Positions 45,509 through 58,165 of a stretch of DNA of 64,000 bases are shown one piece after another. Location: positions 186,001 through 250,000 of the forward strand of contig LATX02000216.1 in assembly GCA_001466705.2 (NCBI GenBank), written 5' to 3'. Under the pieces are notes generated by a model. The model was not told the origin of the DNA. It ran no database searches and was given only the letters and a program-made list of their open reading frames with translations. Positions within the stretch are counted from its first letter, which is position 1. Every line of letters starts with the position of its first letter. Origin of the DNA: Moniliophthora roreri. Taxonomy: Eukaryota; Basidiomycota; Agaricomycetes; Agaricales; Marasmiaceae. The translations under genes and the position numbers were made by a program.

Positions 45509-47225
45509 TTAGCCAATGTGAGGAACAAAAATTGTCCACTGGACAGTTTGGTATGCACTTGGAGAAAGATCTTGCAAGGCCGTGAAGGCAAGGATGATGA
45601 GGGTGACTCGGGAGATGATGTAGAAAAAGCTGAGGAAAAAGGTAGTGGTGGAGATTAGGACTGCCAACCAATGTGGAGTGGAATTTTCCAATTTCTTCTG
45701 CCACCAATGAAAACAGCCCATTGCAGTTGGTGCAGCTGCAACTGTAAATGCACATATCTGTCAAAGCATCTGCTCAGCATGTGTTGGGAACTGGAATGCC
45801 CATGGTATGCAGTGGATGACACCAAATGCAGCTGCAATGGAATACACAGTGATGTAGAGTGTGAGGGGATCTTCCTCCAATCTTGTAGAGGATACATCTT
45901 TGAAGACATATCCATCAAAGCAGAGGTCAATGCATGTGAAAATAATGCTCCATGACATCCACAATGGAAGATAAATAAGCTGGATAATCAATGGTCCTTC
46001 ACCAGCAAAAGAGTGATTACAGATATACTCCAAGGTCTTTGTGAAACCTTCTTGAGCTGCCTTCATACAGCCTCCATCATTTATCTTCAACTGAGAAGCA
46101 TCCAATTCTTGCTGCTGCCAAGTGACCCGAATAGGGTACTGGACCTGTAGTGGTTTATTCCACCAGAAAATGTATGTGCCGAAATTGAGTAGTGCAAATC
46201 CTACAGTGATGATCTCGAGTTTGGTAATGGTGAGATGTTCTGCAGCACAGGCAGCTACTTGGAGGATGAACCAGGTTGTTTGTATGAGAGCAATGGATTT
46301 GGCTATGAAGTCAGCATAACCTTTGTCTTTGACTTCATCTTCAGTGATGGTGATGTATTCTTTTTGGAGGAAGTATTCTAGAAGGCATGATGGCTTTGGA
46401 GTACCATTCTCCTGTGAAGAGATTGATTTAAGCAGAGAATTTCAGTGTTGGAAAAAATCTGAATATACCAGTAAATTTACACTTTTCCATGACTGATCAG
46501 TATTCTTTATGGAGACCAGGTGAGAAGGGAAGGGTTGTAATATTTCAGAATGGTGACTCACTGCTGAGTTGGACACTAGAGCATTTTGTTTCAGAGAAAG
46601 ATCTTAAACCTTTTGAATGTGCATTCTGATCTGTTTATTGTATTCCTCAACCTTGTCATGATATTTAACCTGTGACCCATCCTCCCCTTTCCAGACTCTG
46701 CAATATTCCTTGAGTGTGTACCAATAAGCATATTGGTTATCATTCCATAGATACCCACAAAATGTGTTTCCATTGTAAAGGGCAAAGCCTCCCATGGTGA
46801 CAAAGAATGCATGTGACATTCCCCAGCCATACTCTGTAACAAAGATATATAACACCCCCAGACAAGTGACCAAGGGACTAAAACTCACTTTTGAACTGTT
46901 TAGCAACTGCCTTTGCAGAATACTACTGCTGCATTGCCCATAGGATGATTATCTCTAGTGCAAGGATTGCAATAACCATGTGTTCAGTGTTCTTGTATAC
47001 CACTACTGCTGAGTGTGTTCCAACCCTTGGGATATTTGGATGAATAGCAACCCAAGTACAAATCAGAATGACTGAGAGGCAGCTCTATAGAATGCCTGTG
47101 GTCGTTCTGCACCTATTGATGTCAATACATTCACTAGTAACTGGGTCAAATAGTGAAGAGGCATTGGTTGAAGTGGCAAGCATACTGGGAGGCAAGGATC
47201 GTAAGAGGGTGTAGAGGAGAATCAT
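45509..47225 (-). pseudogene. Multi-pass membrane protein, copy B
   Basis: This is the paralogue of the gene at 36,031-37,750, from ATG 47,225 (MILLYTLLRSLPPS) to TAA 45,509, with the same exon order and the end motif AYQTVQWTIFVPHIG. Exon 1 has a TAG where copy A has TGG (the W of GILW-SC) and another stop in the MQQ-x-YSAK region. The middle part differs by small indels (for example around 46,030-46,090). It cannot make the full protein. Copy B keeps the Arg codon that is TGA in copy A, so the two copies decayed independently. Confidence 0.68.
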
Positions 47226-49329
47226 GGTGCTCTGGAGGCTGCTAGAGGATGCAGAAATTGAGTTCTTATTGGATCCTATGCACCTTCCACATGGGGTAAT
47301 CTGAATGTCCACATGTTTGAGCCTGTTTAACAGCAACAGTCACTGCGCTCAATGGCTTAGATCCTGAAGACAACCTGTGCAAGTTTTAGGCTCAGTGTGA
47401 AGTTCATAGAAGGTGAAAAAGCACCAAGAAATATTTTTGGGAAGACTCACCATGCTTGCTACACCTGTTCAATGACAGGAATGAACGGGCTATATGCATT
47501 GTGTGAAGAATCTAGTGCTTGGGGTTGACTTTAGAATCACAAAACAGCCAGTTATGGAAGTTCTGTTATTGAGCAGGGAGATCATTGGTTTAGATGATGA
47601 ATACATAATTTGACATGACTTCCCACAGGAAGTAAAACAGAGCTGTGTGTACCTCATGATGTTCACACTGCTTCTTGAGCACACATTTTGTTCCAGGACT
47701 CAGCTCATGTATAGAGAGATTTACATGCAGCTGCATCAAAGCATTCAGTCTACAGAAAAATGTGGAGATACAGCAAGCATACTGACCTTAGAATAAGCTA
47801 ATCGAGTCAACTGAGGAAAAGATTTAGGCTAGTGTTTGCTGATCAATGAAGTAGCCAATGTGCTACACAAACCAGTAATGAAATTCATATTGAGAATAGC
47901 AATTGCCAGATATAAACTTGAACTGAAAAAGCTTTCATAAATGGATGGATACTGTAACTTGCAATATGGACATTATTGATGTGGAGATCACTATCTCAAT
48001 CTTTTTCTTGTCTTCATTTCTTGCAAATCATCTGTTGTTCTAGAAGAGACAGTATCAGAAACAGAACTTTTGATATTTCTGTTGTTTGGAGATAGGGATC
48101 AATAAGATATTAATCTAATCAAATTATCCCACATACAAGAATGTGAACACTCATGACAAGGTACTATTCAAAGGTAGATTTGTGTTGACAATGTGGATTC
48201 AGAGAAAAGCATAGGTAGCCAAGAGAAGGACCCACCCATGCATTCTATGGGATTGTATGGAGTCAAACTGCTCATGGGAATGAAGAACCCATATAGTTAA
48301 CTGCTCTGGACCCTAGTCTATTCATAAAAGGAAGTCCCGGATGCGTTACAGGAATCCCACTAAGTAGGACTCCATATCCAGCTGACAGGTAGGGGAGAAC
48401 AAGATGGCCCGAATCAGACTCATCTAATGCCCAGGACAGTTGTTGGAAGGCATGACAATAACCAGATAGAGACAAACTGCCCTTGGAAGGTGCAGGCGAC
48501 AGAGTCAGATATGTAGAGACAGAGATTGACTAACCTTCAAGTATTCTGGCAATGACTTGAAGTATGAGGACAGCAAATGTGATGCCATTGAACAGTGGAC
48601 CATTTGAATGAACAGAGACCTATGGACATACCAAAACATGACTGAATGGCAAGAGAGCCTTGCAAAGAGATAAGAGACATTGGTGTTGAGCAGTAGCTTG
48701 AAGGAAGGTATGAGCAAGAGGGTTGTATGGCAATAAAAGCTGGCTGGGTGCAACAGAAGAATTTGTTTCAATCGATATTGACAGATAGTGATTGACAGCT
48801 GGATAATAAGACCTATGAATCTGTAACGAGCATTTGTGTGAATAACAAGAAGTAGAATAGACATGAATGGGAGCAAAAACTCACCTAGAGTTGTCTACAG
48901 CCATTGGAAGTCTGGATCGATATGGCTGTCAGAGAAAAAAAACAGATGACACAGCATGGGAAATGTGCCTGGTGTTGTTAGCAGTAATGCTGTGTGCCAA
49001 CTGTTGTTCTCTCTACTACTGCATGGCTCCCAAATCCTCAATGGCATAGAAAGATACCAGAAATGGTTAGAGACTCCACCCAGACTCAGAATGGATGACT
49101 TGAGATGAGTCATCACTGCCTTTTTTTTGGTTCATCTTCTCAATTCAAGGTATATTAGTGCTTCCTCAGAAACCAATCAAATCCACATCTACCCAAGTTC
49201 TGAATGGCCCTCATTAGCACACCTGGCTCAACTCTATGCACAATGCAAGTCATGACCAAGTACCCAAGACATAGACTGTAAGGACCATATGAGTGATGCA
49301 AAGCTATATATCAGTCTGAATACTCACAT

Positions 49330-50260
49330 ATGTCTTCTTGATCTCCCTTTAGCACTTCTTCGACACTAACATCTACTGCAGAACAACAACCTCCAATCTT
49401 CTGTTGAGATAACTTTACCTTCTCTCCCAACTTCTACACATTTCCTTCAACCCCAAATGGCAGGACATGTTTAACACCACTCCATTCACCATCAACCTCC
49501 AATAAGAAGCCACCACTTATGAATGATACCAATTCATAAATACCATGGTTACCCACTACATTATTTCTCAAAGCAGTCACAATATCCAAATACCTATTCT
49601 GGAACCTATCTCAGATTTGACTTTGAACCAAGGACCAAGTGGTCATTGTCATTGTCAAAAGCCAGAATTGTGTTGTCATGTATGACATGGTGGAGGAGAA
49701 GACCTTTAAATGCCTAGAAGCTTCATAAGACGTGTTGATAAGAGGATCGCAGGCTGCTATACAGGCTAACATGGCGAGTGACTCGAGGGCTTTGATACAT
49801 GAATATTGTGTACTTTATGCTTTGGAGGATTGATCAGGCTGGGCTTGGTGCTTGCGCAAGATACTGTCAGCAGCTGGAGATCATGCAATGAACTGCTGGA
49901 GTTGGATCACCTTATGCCGCTGAACACATTGGATTGAGGCTGAGTGCGCAAGAGAGAAGACACATAGCAATTGAATTGGGTTCTTCATTAAGAGCTATGT
50001 ATCTGGTAGACTATGCATATGGGTCGGACTATTAGGACACCTCTTTTCTACCTTTTGCTTTTGGAATGAACACTAATGAAACCTTGGAACTCTAGTGCTT
50101 TGAATACTATAACAGACCTCAATTTATCAACTACAACACACTCCTGACACCCTTGAAGACAGAAAGAGGCTAAGCCTGAGCAGGAACCATTTAGCTGATT
50201 AGGTTGAGCATTGGCGAGAAGGAGGGGAATGAGCACGTTGGGCCTGCTTTGGCAGGTGAG
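49330..50260 (+). pseudogene. Single-pass membrane protein relic, copy 3
   Basis: This is the duplicate of 39,640-40,600. The FFDTNIYCR-like piece near 49,352 and the DLTLNQGPSGHCHCQKPELCCHV-like region near 49,620 are heavily shifted, and the membrane segment is absent as in copy 2. No frame longer than a fragment remains. The assignment rests mainly on DNA alignment to copy A. Confidence 0.5.
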
Positions 50261-50899
50261 TAGCATTTCTTCTGGCTTTCAGGTCCTTGGTGTTTAGCTT
50301 TAGGTGATTTTGTGTGTTTCTTTAGTTTATGGGGATCTTTGACTGCCTGATGGGTGGGTATACATGTCGTTATTGGTTGCTTTGAGGGTCTTCCTCATTA
50401 ACTCAATTTTTCTTTTTGTAGTTGGGTGTGTTGTTTGACTTTGTCGCCTGGCCTTTCTGTCTGGTCATCATACTTTGGATTCTGTGATCACGATTGAATA
50501 CATTGGGTGGTGTTTCCATTGGTGCTAATGCTTTTCATTGAGGTTTCCCCATCAGCACATTTTGCAATACTTATTTGATCCTTTTACTGTAGCTCAGGAA
50601 TGGCATATCTCCCTTGTCGTTGTCGTCATCGAGACAGCACTTTTGCTGCCTGTGCTCGAAGTGGAGATTATATATTGTTTCTCTCACCATATGGATGACA
50701 CTATCTGGTTCAGTTCTTGAGGGACAGTCCCCCTGTTCTTTCATGTTTACCTTGACTCCCTGCCCTTCTCAAAATTCTTGCCTTATTCCAGATTTGTGTC
50801 GATATTGAACAATTCTCCTGTTCCTTACTGCTATACTTATAGCCTCTACTGAGCTGTCGGACTACATGTTGCTGCTGAGACAGTTCAGCTCTTCCCTTA

Positions 50900-53646
50900 T
50901 GTTGATGCATGTTCTGGGTGTACATTGACTTTTTAACTTCATTCAATGTGATATCTTAGTGGTACCTTTAAGTCTACCTCAATCATTTCACAGAAATAAC
51001 TACAAGTAAGTCTTGTGTTCACTATGGGTACGGTAAGAGAACTTGTATGAGAAGGGAAACACAATTGGATCTGGAATATATGTAGATGTATCGGACCTTG
51101 GACAGGGGAATCTGATGCAAGAACACCAGATGAGACATTTCTGTCGAGCTGTTCATTCAACAGCTTTCTCCCAAGCTGTCAAGGAACTGTCATGAGGCTC
51201 AAGAGCAGACAAGATTCAGAAATAGGCAAAGCAACTTCTTCTCCTGACTTTGCTGTCCAGCTTCTTTGAAACTCCATCTTTGACAGATTGCTGCTGATTG
51301 ATTCTATTCCAAAATCTAACATGCAATGATTTCACCTATAAGCAAGTATCCTATGCGTTCTTGGAAAAAGAGCATACTTTTATAGCTATCAATAGTTACT
51401 TGGTGTTGAGAATTAGACAGCAGTCAGTGGGAAGGATGATGTCCATGTGACCAGACATTGACCAGACATAGACCTTTCTCCAATCTTCTCCAGCTCCTCA
51501 ATGCAGCTCTAAAAATCACAATTCTGAAGTTTTATTGCCTTAAACTAGGTGTAGGACGGAAAGGAGGAGGAGATTCTGGGATTGGACTACTATGCATCTT
51601 TCTTTTCAAAGTTGTTGACCAAGTATGAGGCTGATGTGGGGAAATGGAGTGAAGCTATCAATTCCGTTAGTTGTGATAGCAAAAGTGACAGGTGAATGAT
51701 GATGTACTTGGCCTTTGGTATTTTAAACAGAAGGTGCTTTGGTAGATAGACTATCGATGGGTCAATCTGGTCATGTCATGAACTCGTCAATGCGAAGCAA
51801 GCATGGTTGAGATTGGTGTGATGAATTGGAATAAGCAGAACCTTGAACTTCTCTTTGATTTTGCTACCAATTTAATGGTCACTGATGCACTCCAGTACCC
51901 ATATCTCCCTGAGCATCCATGTCAATAATTATACAAAACAGATCCAGGTAAACGTACCCCAAAGTTCCTTGCCAGGAGGAACTCATAGTCCTTGGTTACT
52001 GTTTGTTTCAACATCAATGTCTGTGATAGGTTTCAGGTTGGTTACAAAAAGAAATGTTAAGCTGCCAGCATGACAAGCTCCTGTGCTCTGCATTTCTGTA
52101 CCTCCATGAGTGAATTTGATCGAGCACCAGCCCTGTGAAAATCCTAGATCTGAGAGATCTGACAGCAATCCTCTCTAATCCATGTACAGTCCTTCATTCC
52201 AATGATAGAGTGGTAAGTTGGGAGGAAATTCATTATGAATCGATTTGATTATTTGTGGGACATCGTGGTTGCTGTCCAAGGTGTTTGCCAGCAGAAAAAA
52301 ATGCCAGTCATTCCAGTGCTTTGACAATGTTGTCACCAATCATCATGATCATTCTTCGCTGCAAACTGCAATAACCAGAATGTCTCTGTTTCCCCTCATG
52401 GTAAGTCATCATCAATGTTGCTATAGCAGTTTGAACATTTCGCTCACTCTTTCACCGTTAGGCCCATCTATGCTGGGAAGCAAGAATTTGATGTTTTAGA
52501 CACTTGGACTATCAACTCCCATGTACTGCTGAAAACTCTCTTCATTACTCCCAAGGAGTTGAGAAAACACAAGAACAGTGCTTCCATAGATCACCTCATA
52601 CTGTTATGGGGAAATGTGGGATTTCCATTCACCTATTTGGGCCCTGTTTGTCTTTGGTTTTTGCTCTTGCTGAGTTACTGACTGAGCTACACATATCCAG
52701 AACACCTGTGACTTTATCTATGCTGAGAAATCCTATTACAACTATTGTCTCCCGACATGCCTAACAGATACATCCTTATTTTTCATCTTGTTGTTCAAAC
52801 ACTAAGGTTCATCCACATAGTGCTTCCATGTTCAACCAGGTTGCTCATATGTATAGTGAAAGGATATGAGGAGAAATGAAGAGAGGCTGGGCAAGATTAG
52901 AGTGAAGGATAAAGAGTTTGGTTAGGAAGGAATGGAGAAAGGAAAATGTCTTGGGTGTAGGTCACTGGGGAATTACACTAGGGAATTGCAGGATATGGCA
53001 AGGTTAGAGTGAAGCATAAAGGGTTTGATTGGGAAAGAGAGGGGAAAGGAAAAGGTTTTGGGTGTAGGTCACTGGGGTTGCAGGATACGAGGAACATGAT
53101 TCACTGTTACACATTAACTGCTGATGCCTCTGTCTCCTGAAGAGTCACCATTATTGACCCAAATATGATTCCACTCCACACAATTTGGCTGAATCCCTAC
53201 ACTTTCCAATTGCAAGTCTGCTATGTCACAAAGCTGCCGGCCTATTCAACATGAACCCAGTCGACCAGCATCCATGCTCATTCTAGTCGTTATCATATCC
53301 ATCTGCTTCCACCAGCACTGTCATTTTACAGCACAAATTGGTTTCTCCCGACCTGAACACTGTAGGATACCATAAAGGCACTGAGGAACCACTCAACAAG
53401 AACACATTGCCATGTCCAGCTGGCAGCTAATTTCGGTGCAGTAGACATCATACACTCCACCTCCACTACACGATCCATCTCGGACACTGTTATGTCACTA
53501 CCTTAGCTGGTTTCACCTCAAGCAAAGACTTGCTGTACAAAGCACTCCATCCACGATTCAGCTTCATTGTTTCAGGAGGCAAATATCCATGTCATTTGGA
53601 ACTAGCTCCTGCTTCTTAGTCCTTTGGGAACTTCCCGAAACTGTCC
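50900..53646. other. Degenerate duplicate of 41,300-43,940
   Basis: The sequence follows copy A in order, with most CpG lost and some short duplications (for example the repeated AAGGATAAAGAGTTTGG and AAGCATAAAGGGTTTGA blocks near 52,905 and 53,010). No gene is supported. Confidence 0.6.
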
Positions 53647-54400
53647 ACTGCAAGTAGGGGTGCCAATGGTGCAGCTCGGCTTGCTCTGGCTTGGAGCCAG
53701 CTCGAGCCAATGGCTCAGTGGCTCATGGCCTTTTTTTTCAGAAATTTTCTATACATACACTAGGACTTTATTTTGCATCTTAGACACATTTGAAGGCCTC
53801 TAATACATGCTAATATATGTTTAGACTGAAAAAAAAGTGTAGGTTAGTGTGTTGACTGGTCCAAGTACTGTGGGAATGTGGCTGTGACCTTTGAGCACCC
53901 ACTGCAAATACTGGGGTATTTCAATTGATTCAGATGGCCTGTGACCTGTGACTTGTCCATCCAGATTCAACAATTCAGATTGAGACCTAGCAGTCTGTGA
54001 CTGCCGAAGATTTTTGGATTTTAGTGCTCAAAACTGCCAAATTTGGAAGTTTTTTTGGTGGTCACAGTCTGAGCCTATTTGGATGGACCCTCCATGACCC
54101 GTGACCATCTGAAAATATTCGGAAATTTTGACCCCTGTGATGCATAACCATCTGAATCAATCAAAATACCCCAGTAACTAAAACAACTGTCAAAAGTTTA
54201 TGAGCCAGTGCATAAAGGGATTAGAATGTATATACTGCTATGTAATTACCTGTATTTTCCATAGAATGTAATCAACCTCAGTAAATTTTAAGATTTCATT
54301 TTTGTACTGGCTGAGCTGTCGCTAAGCAGCTTGAGCCAGGAGCTGGTCTGAGCCATCGAGCCACTTAGTGAGCCAGACCATTGGCACCCCTAGCTGCAAG
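53647..54400. mobile_element. hAT-type MITE, 738 bp
   Basis: The element spans 53,655-54,392 and starts TAGGGGTGCCAATGGT; it ends with the exact inverse, ACCATTGGCACCCCTA. It is flanked by 8-bp duplications ACTGCAAG (53,647-53,654) and GCTGCAAG (54,393-54,400). Copy A of the segmental duplication gives the empty site near 43,938 (ACTACAGG then TCGACC). Eight-base duplications and TAGGGGTG ends are typical of the hAT superfamily. There is no coding capacity. Confidence 0.88.
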
Positions 54401-55560
54401 TCGACCTATTTGGCCCTGGAGATTGTTCGCTGTGACATATAGAAGCTGGATTGTGTTTGTTGGTTGCAGTGTTAATATGTCAAACCTAGAAAAGACCCAC
54501 TTTTCTTCATTTTACACTATTTCTGAATTGGAACACTTTAATAGGACATGAGATAACGGGTAATAAGGACTAGAGTGAGCCCAGTCTGCTAGTCATTGCC
54601 TTAGAGAAGCTGTGGTACCTTAGAAAGTACGAAGAGCTATATGATATGCTATACAGAGGTGTCTAAGCTGTACTTTCTAACCTATCTATGTATCAGATCC
54701 AAAGTAGATCACTCCCGAAACCTGTAGAGAATCTAACTATGGCCCAATGAACGCATTGGCTAGTTAACCAAGCTCTCAAAGTGCTATCAATGGGATTTTA
54801 ACTTCTACTTTACTTTTCTATAACATCTGCAAAGTGCAAGCTGCAGTCAAACAGTACAGAGGTACTTAGAAGAGACATCAAAACAGAAAGACGACTTAGA
54901 ACAGGNCAATCAAAATACCCCAGTAACTAAAACAACTGTCAAAAGTTTATGAGCCAGTGCATAAAGGGATTAGAATGTATATACTGCTATGTAATTACCT
55001 GTATTTTCCATAGAATGTAATCAACCTCAGTAAATTTTAAGATTTCATTTTTGTACTGGCTGAGCTGTCGCTAAGCAGCTTGAGCCAGGAGCTGGTCTGA
55101 GCCATCGAGCCACTTAGTGAGCCAGACCATTGGCACCCCTAGCTGCAAGTCGACCTATTTGGCCCTGGAGATTGTTCGCTGTGACATATAGAAGCTGGAT
55201 TGTGTTTGTTGGTTGCAGTGTTAATATGTCAAACCTAGAAAAGACCCACTTTTCTTCATTTTACACTATTTCTGAATTGGAACACTTTAATAGGACATGA
55301 GATAACGGGTAATAAGGACTAGAGTGAGCCCAGTCTGCTAGTCATTGCCTTAGAGAAGCTGTGGTACCTTAGAAAGTACGAAGAGCTATATGATATGCTA
55401 TACAGAGGTGTCTAAGCTGTACTTTCTAACCTATCTATGTATCAGATCCAAAGTAGATCACTCCCGAAACCTGTAGAGAATCTAACTATGGCCCAATGAA
55501 CGCATTGGCTAGTTAACCAAGCTCTCAAAGTGCTATCAATGGGATTGAAGAGACATCAAA
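54158..55560. repeat. Repetition across the N join at 54,906
   Basis: Segment 54,158-54,905 is repeated from 54,907. It includes the right end of the hAT-type MITE and the left part of the 1.8-kb family. The second copy lacks about 90 bp after GCTATCAATGGGATT. The contig edge at the N suggests an unmerged overlap with a small structural difference. Confidence 0.82.
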
Positions 55561-56682
55561 ACAGAAAGACGACTTAGAACAGGAACGATCATAGAATGAA
55601 TCAGAGTCAAAGTAGGTGATCTCTTAATAAAGAATTCACCGGCGGCTAAACAATATGCAATAAGCAAACTAGGTACAAAGACTGCTCAGAAAGACAGAAA
55701 TCACTTCCAAAGGACATCCACTACCTACAGACAGATATAATGAGACATATGAAGAATATCTAACATGCAAGAAATCCTAAATAAGACCGAGTGTGCATTG
55801 TCAAAGGAGATCGGAACAATAACAGCGTGTTCCAACCTTGGAAAATTTGGCATCTAGGCCACTGCCAATGTGTGGGTACTAGAAAAGAGAAATGCTGTCA
55901 AAAGACGGGACGGATACAGCCATCCACTCGTAGATACCCGACTTAGAAAAGAGAAAATACAAATTATAGAGTCTAGAATGCCTGGAGGCATAGATACCCA
56001 TGTGGATATGGTCGGATACCCTAGTAGCCAGACTCCGTGACATCCGAATAATCCCTCTTTTAGTATCTCAGTCACTCATTTGTCATTTCCTGAATTATCA
56101 GACATTATTTATAATTTTCTGTAGATATATTCCTGGACCATATATAAGGACAGTTAGATATTTGTACATACTCAAGTAACTCTGCCCCCTCTGATTGTGA
56201 ATACATGATGAGTTTGTTTGGTGTATAAATTTGTGTGCCATTCNCTTAGAGTCTTAGCAAGGGGGTGTGCCTGCACTGAACTCTTTGTAGAAATTGGTCT
56301 AGGACCTTTTCCAGTACACTGTGTGCTGTAGTTATCTTGAAGAAGTCTTGAACTCCGTAGGGTCAGACTATATTGGCTATTGAGTCTTTGTACGGGACTG
56401 TAGCTCTTGTGTTTGTGCTTTGTGCACCATGTTCTTTGTGTTTTGTGTGTGTGTTTGTGATATAAAACATTTTAAAACCATATATACTCCTCTGGAGGTG
56501 AACACTTTGAAGTAGAACACTTCAATAAGAGAGAATCAACCTAGCTAAGAGTCTTGTTGGCATTCTAAGTGTGGTAACTCTGATCATGTTGATCCACACT
56601 TGCACAACAAACTGAGTTAGACTTTTGGAGGTTATCTTTTTTGGGTAGTTTTCCACTAGTCTTATCTTAGACAAATTAGCAT
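54469..56682 (+). mobile_element. 1.8-kb repeat family, copy 4
   Basis: It starts TAATATGTCAAACC (54,473) and ends TTAGACAAATTA (56,678), with flanks GTGT and GCAT. The empty site in copy A (about 44,008) reads GCGT, so the two flanks are the same 4-bp duplication after one C-to-T and one G-to-A change. It contains the 54,906 repetition, and about 190 bp are missing at the N at 56,244 compared with copy 1. Confidence 0.8.
56244..56244. other. N replacing about 190 bp of the 1.8-kb repeat
   Basis: Copy 1 has about 190 bp between GTGTGCCATTC (12,770 region) and CTTAGAGTCTTAGCAAG (12,970 region) that are missing here, which shows that a single N can represent a long gap. Confidence 0.75.
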
Positions 56683-57689
56683 GTAGGGTCCTGAAGCATA
56701 GGGTGGTTATGAGGCTCTTAAGACTGTTCTGGGCTTAAGAGAAGGGTTACAAGGGGTTCTTTAGTGTCTCACAGTAGTTGTGGTGCAATAGGCTCAGCAC
56801 CCAGTTTATCAAGGGATGGGATTTTGGACATTTGGGATTCCATGACATGGGTGCATACCATATGGAATGGGTAAGTACAAGTTTGCTCATAAGACAACAC
56901 TTTCTGACCCAAGGGTAGCAGAAGAATCCTTTTTTCTTCTTGCAAAATGTCTTCCACAGATGCCTTTTGCTCAAAGCCAATGGCTACCCACCTCCTATTC
57001 AATGATTAACCTCAAACACCTGCCACTCAGATGTTAATTTCTTTCGGTCATTGCCTCTGTGTGCTGTTACCTACTATGATTCACTTACAAGCCCTGGAAT
57101 TCAATATATCAGGTTTGGGATGCCTTTGACCAAAGACAGACAAGACTTGCTGGTTGACATATCCTCTTTGGGATAAGACATAATAGCAGATGTGAGAGCC
57201 ATCTATAGGGTGATATGGGTACTCTTGGGTGTAGGGAACTGCCCCCGGTTTGTTAGGTTGAAAGTTGGTGCTGTGAGCAAGTATAGATCACATTACAGGT
57301 GAGCCTATCTTTCACTTTTATACATTCAAGTATCTAATTCCGTCTTTAGGCTCCTGGATAGTCTCTTCAAGTGCGGCCACTGGAAGATGACTTGTTTTAT
57401 CTTGGATATCATTCACTGTGAGGCAAATCACGTTCTTTGGCTGAGATGTTTGGGAAGCTGAAGGATGAGGTGGTTCAGGTGCTACTCTGATGACCTAGGC
57501 TTTGGGAGAAGAACCAGGCAGCTCGTGGCCATTCACAGTATGGCCAACTGAGAGTGTATGGTGTTACCCTGGCTATTTAAGACTGGATGTGTGCTACATG
57601 AAAGTAGTAAGTACAGTATTGCTCATGAAGTCTGGCTTTCTGATGCTGTATGCAGCAGGAGGACTAAACCTGTGATATATGCCTTAGCA

Positions 57690-58165
57690 GATACTCTTCA
57701 CTCCAAACTGATGGTCAACTCTCCTGGTAGGATGTATCCAATGCCACTCTCTCCATCAAACTCGAAGCCATTTAAGCTGCCATTTGGGTGTCTATAGCAG
57801 GTGATCCAATGATGAGTGCTAGAAGTGCGACTCAGTCAAGTTTCAGTGACAGCAGAGGATATGGCTCCCCTCAGCAGAAGATAGTGCAGATGCAGAGGAC
57901 TGTGAGTATTTGGTTAAGTAGTTCAGCATTCTCAAATGCGCAGGCTGTTGAGCGTGTGCATCAGAGTATGTTTCTCTCTTTACTATAGCTCTTAACGCTC
58001 ATGATTCTATTCGAAACATTAGAGATCCAGCAGACACATATGTCTTCAAAGCCATGTACGACCCTTCCATACCTAAACTGTTAGTAGCATTTTCAAATGC
58101 TCAGGTTGCAGAACATGTTTCTTATATTAGGATTGCAGTGAATGCCCACTCTATTTATAGCTGAG
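57690..58165 (+). pseudogene. Single-pass membrane protein relic, copy 4
   Basis: An open piece, 57,788-57,988, resembles the cytoplasmic part of the family: MSIAGDPMMSARSAT, then YGSPQQKIVQMQRT and FSNAQAVERV, matching GGYSQLEMTQMQRT and FSNTQVAECV of copy 1. A second FSNAQVAEHV-like piece follows near 58,093. No ectodomain or membrane helix was found. It lies just beyond the end of duplication copy B. Confidence 0.55.

Larger units (their letters stand above)
45055..57690. repeat. Tandem segmental duplication, copy B (12.6 kb)
   Basis: This is colinear with copy A. It is longer because it contains a hAT-type MITE (53,655-54,392), a copy of the 1.8-kb family (54,473-56,678) and a repeated stretch at the N join at 54,906. 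CpG sites of copy A are mostly TG or CA here. For example, A 38,281-38,340 has five CpG, while the matching bases near 47,720 have none. Confidence 0.85.
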
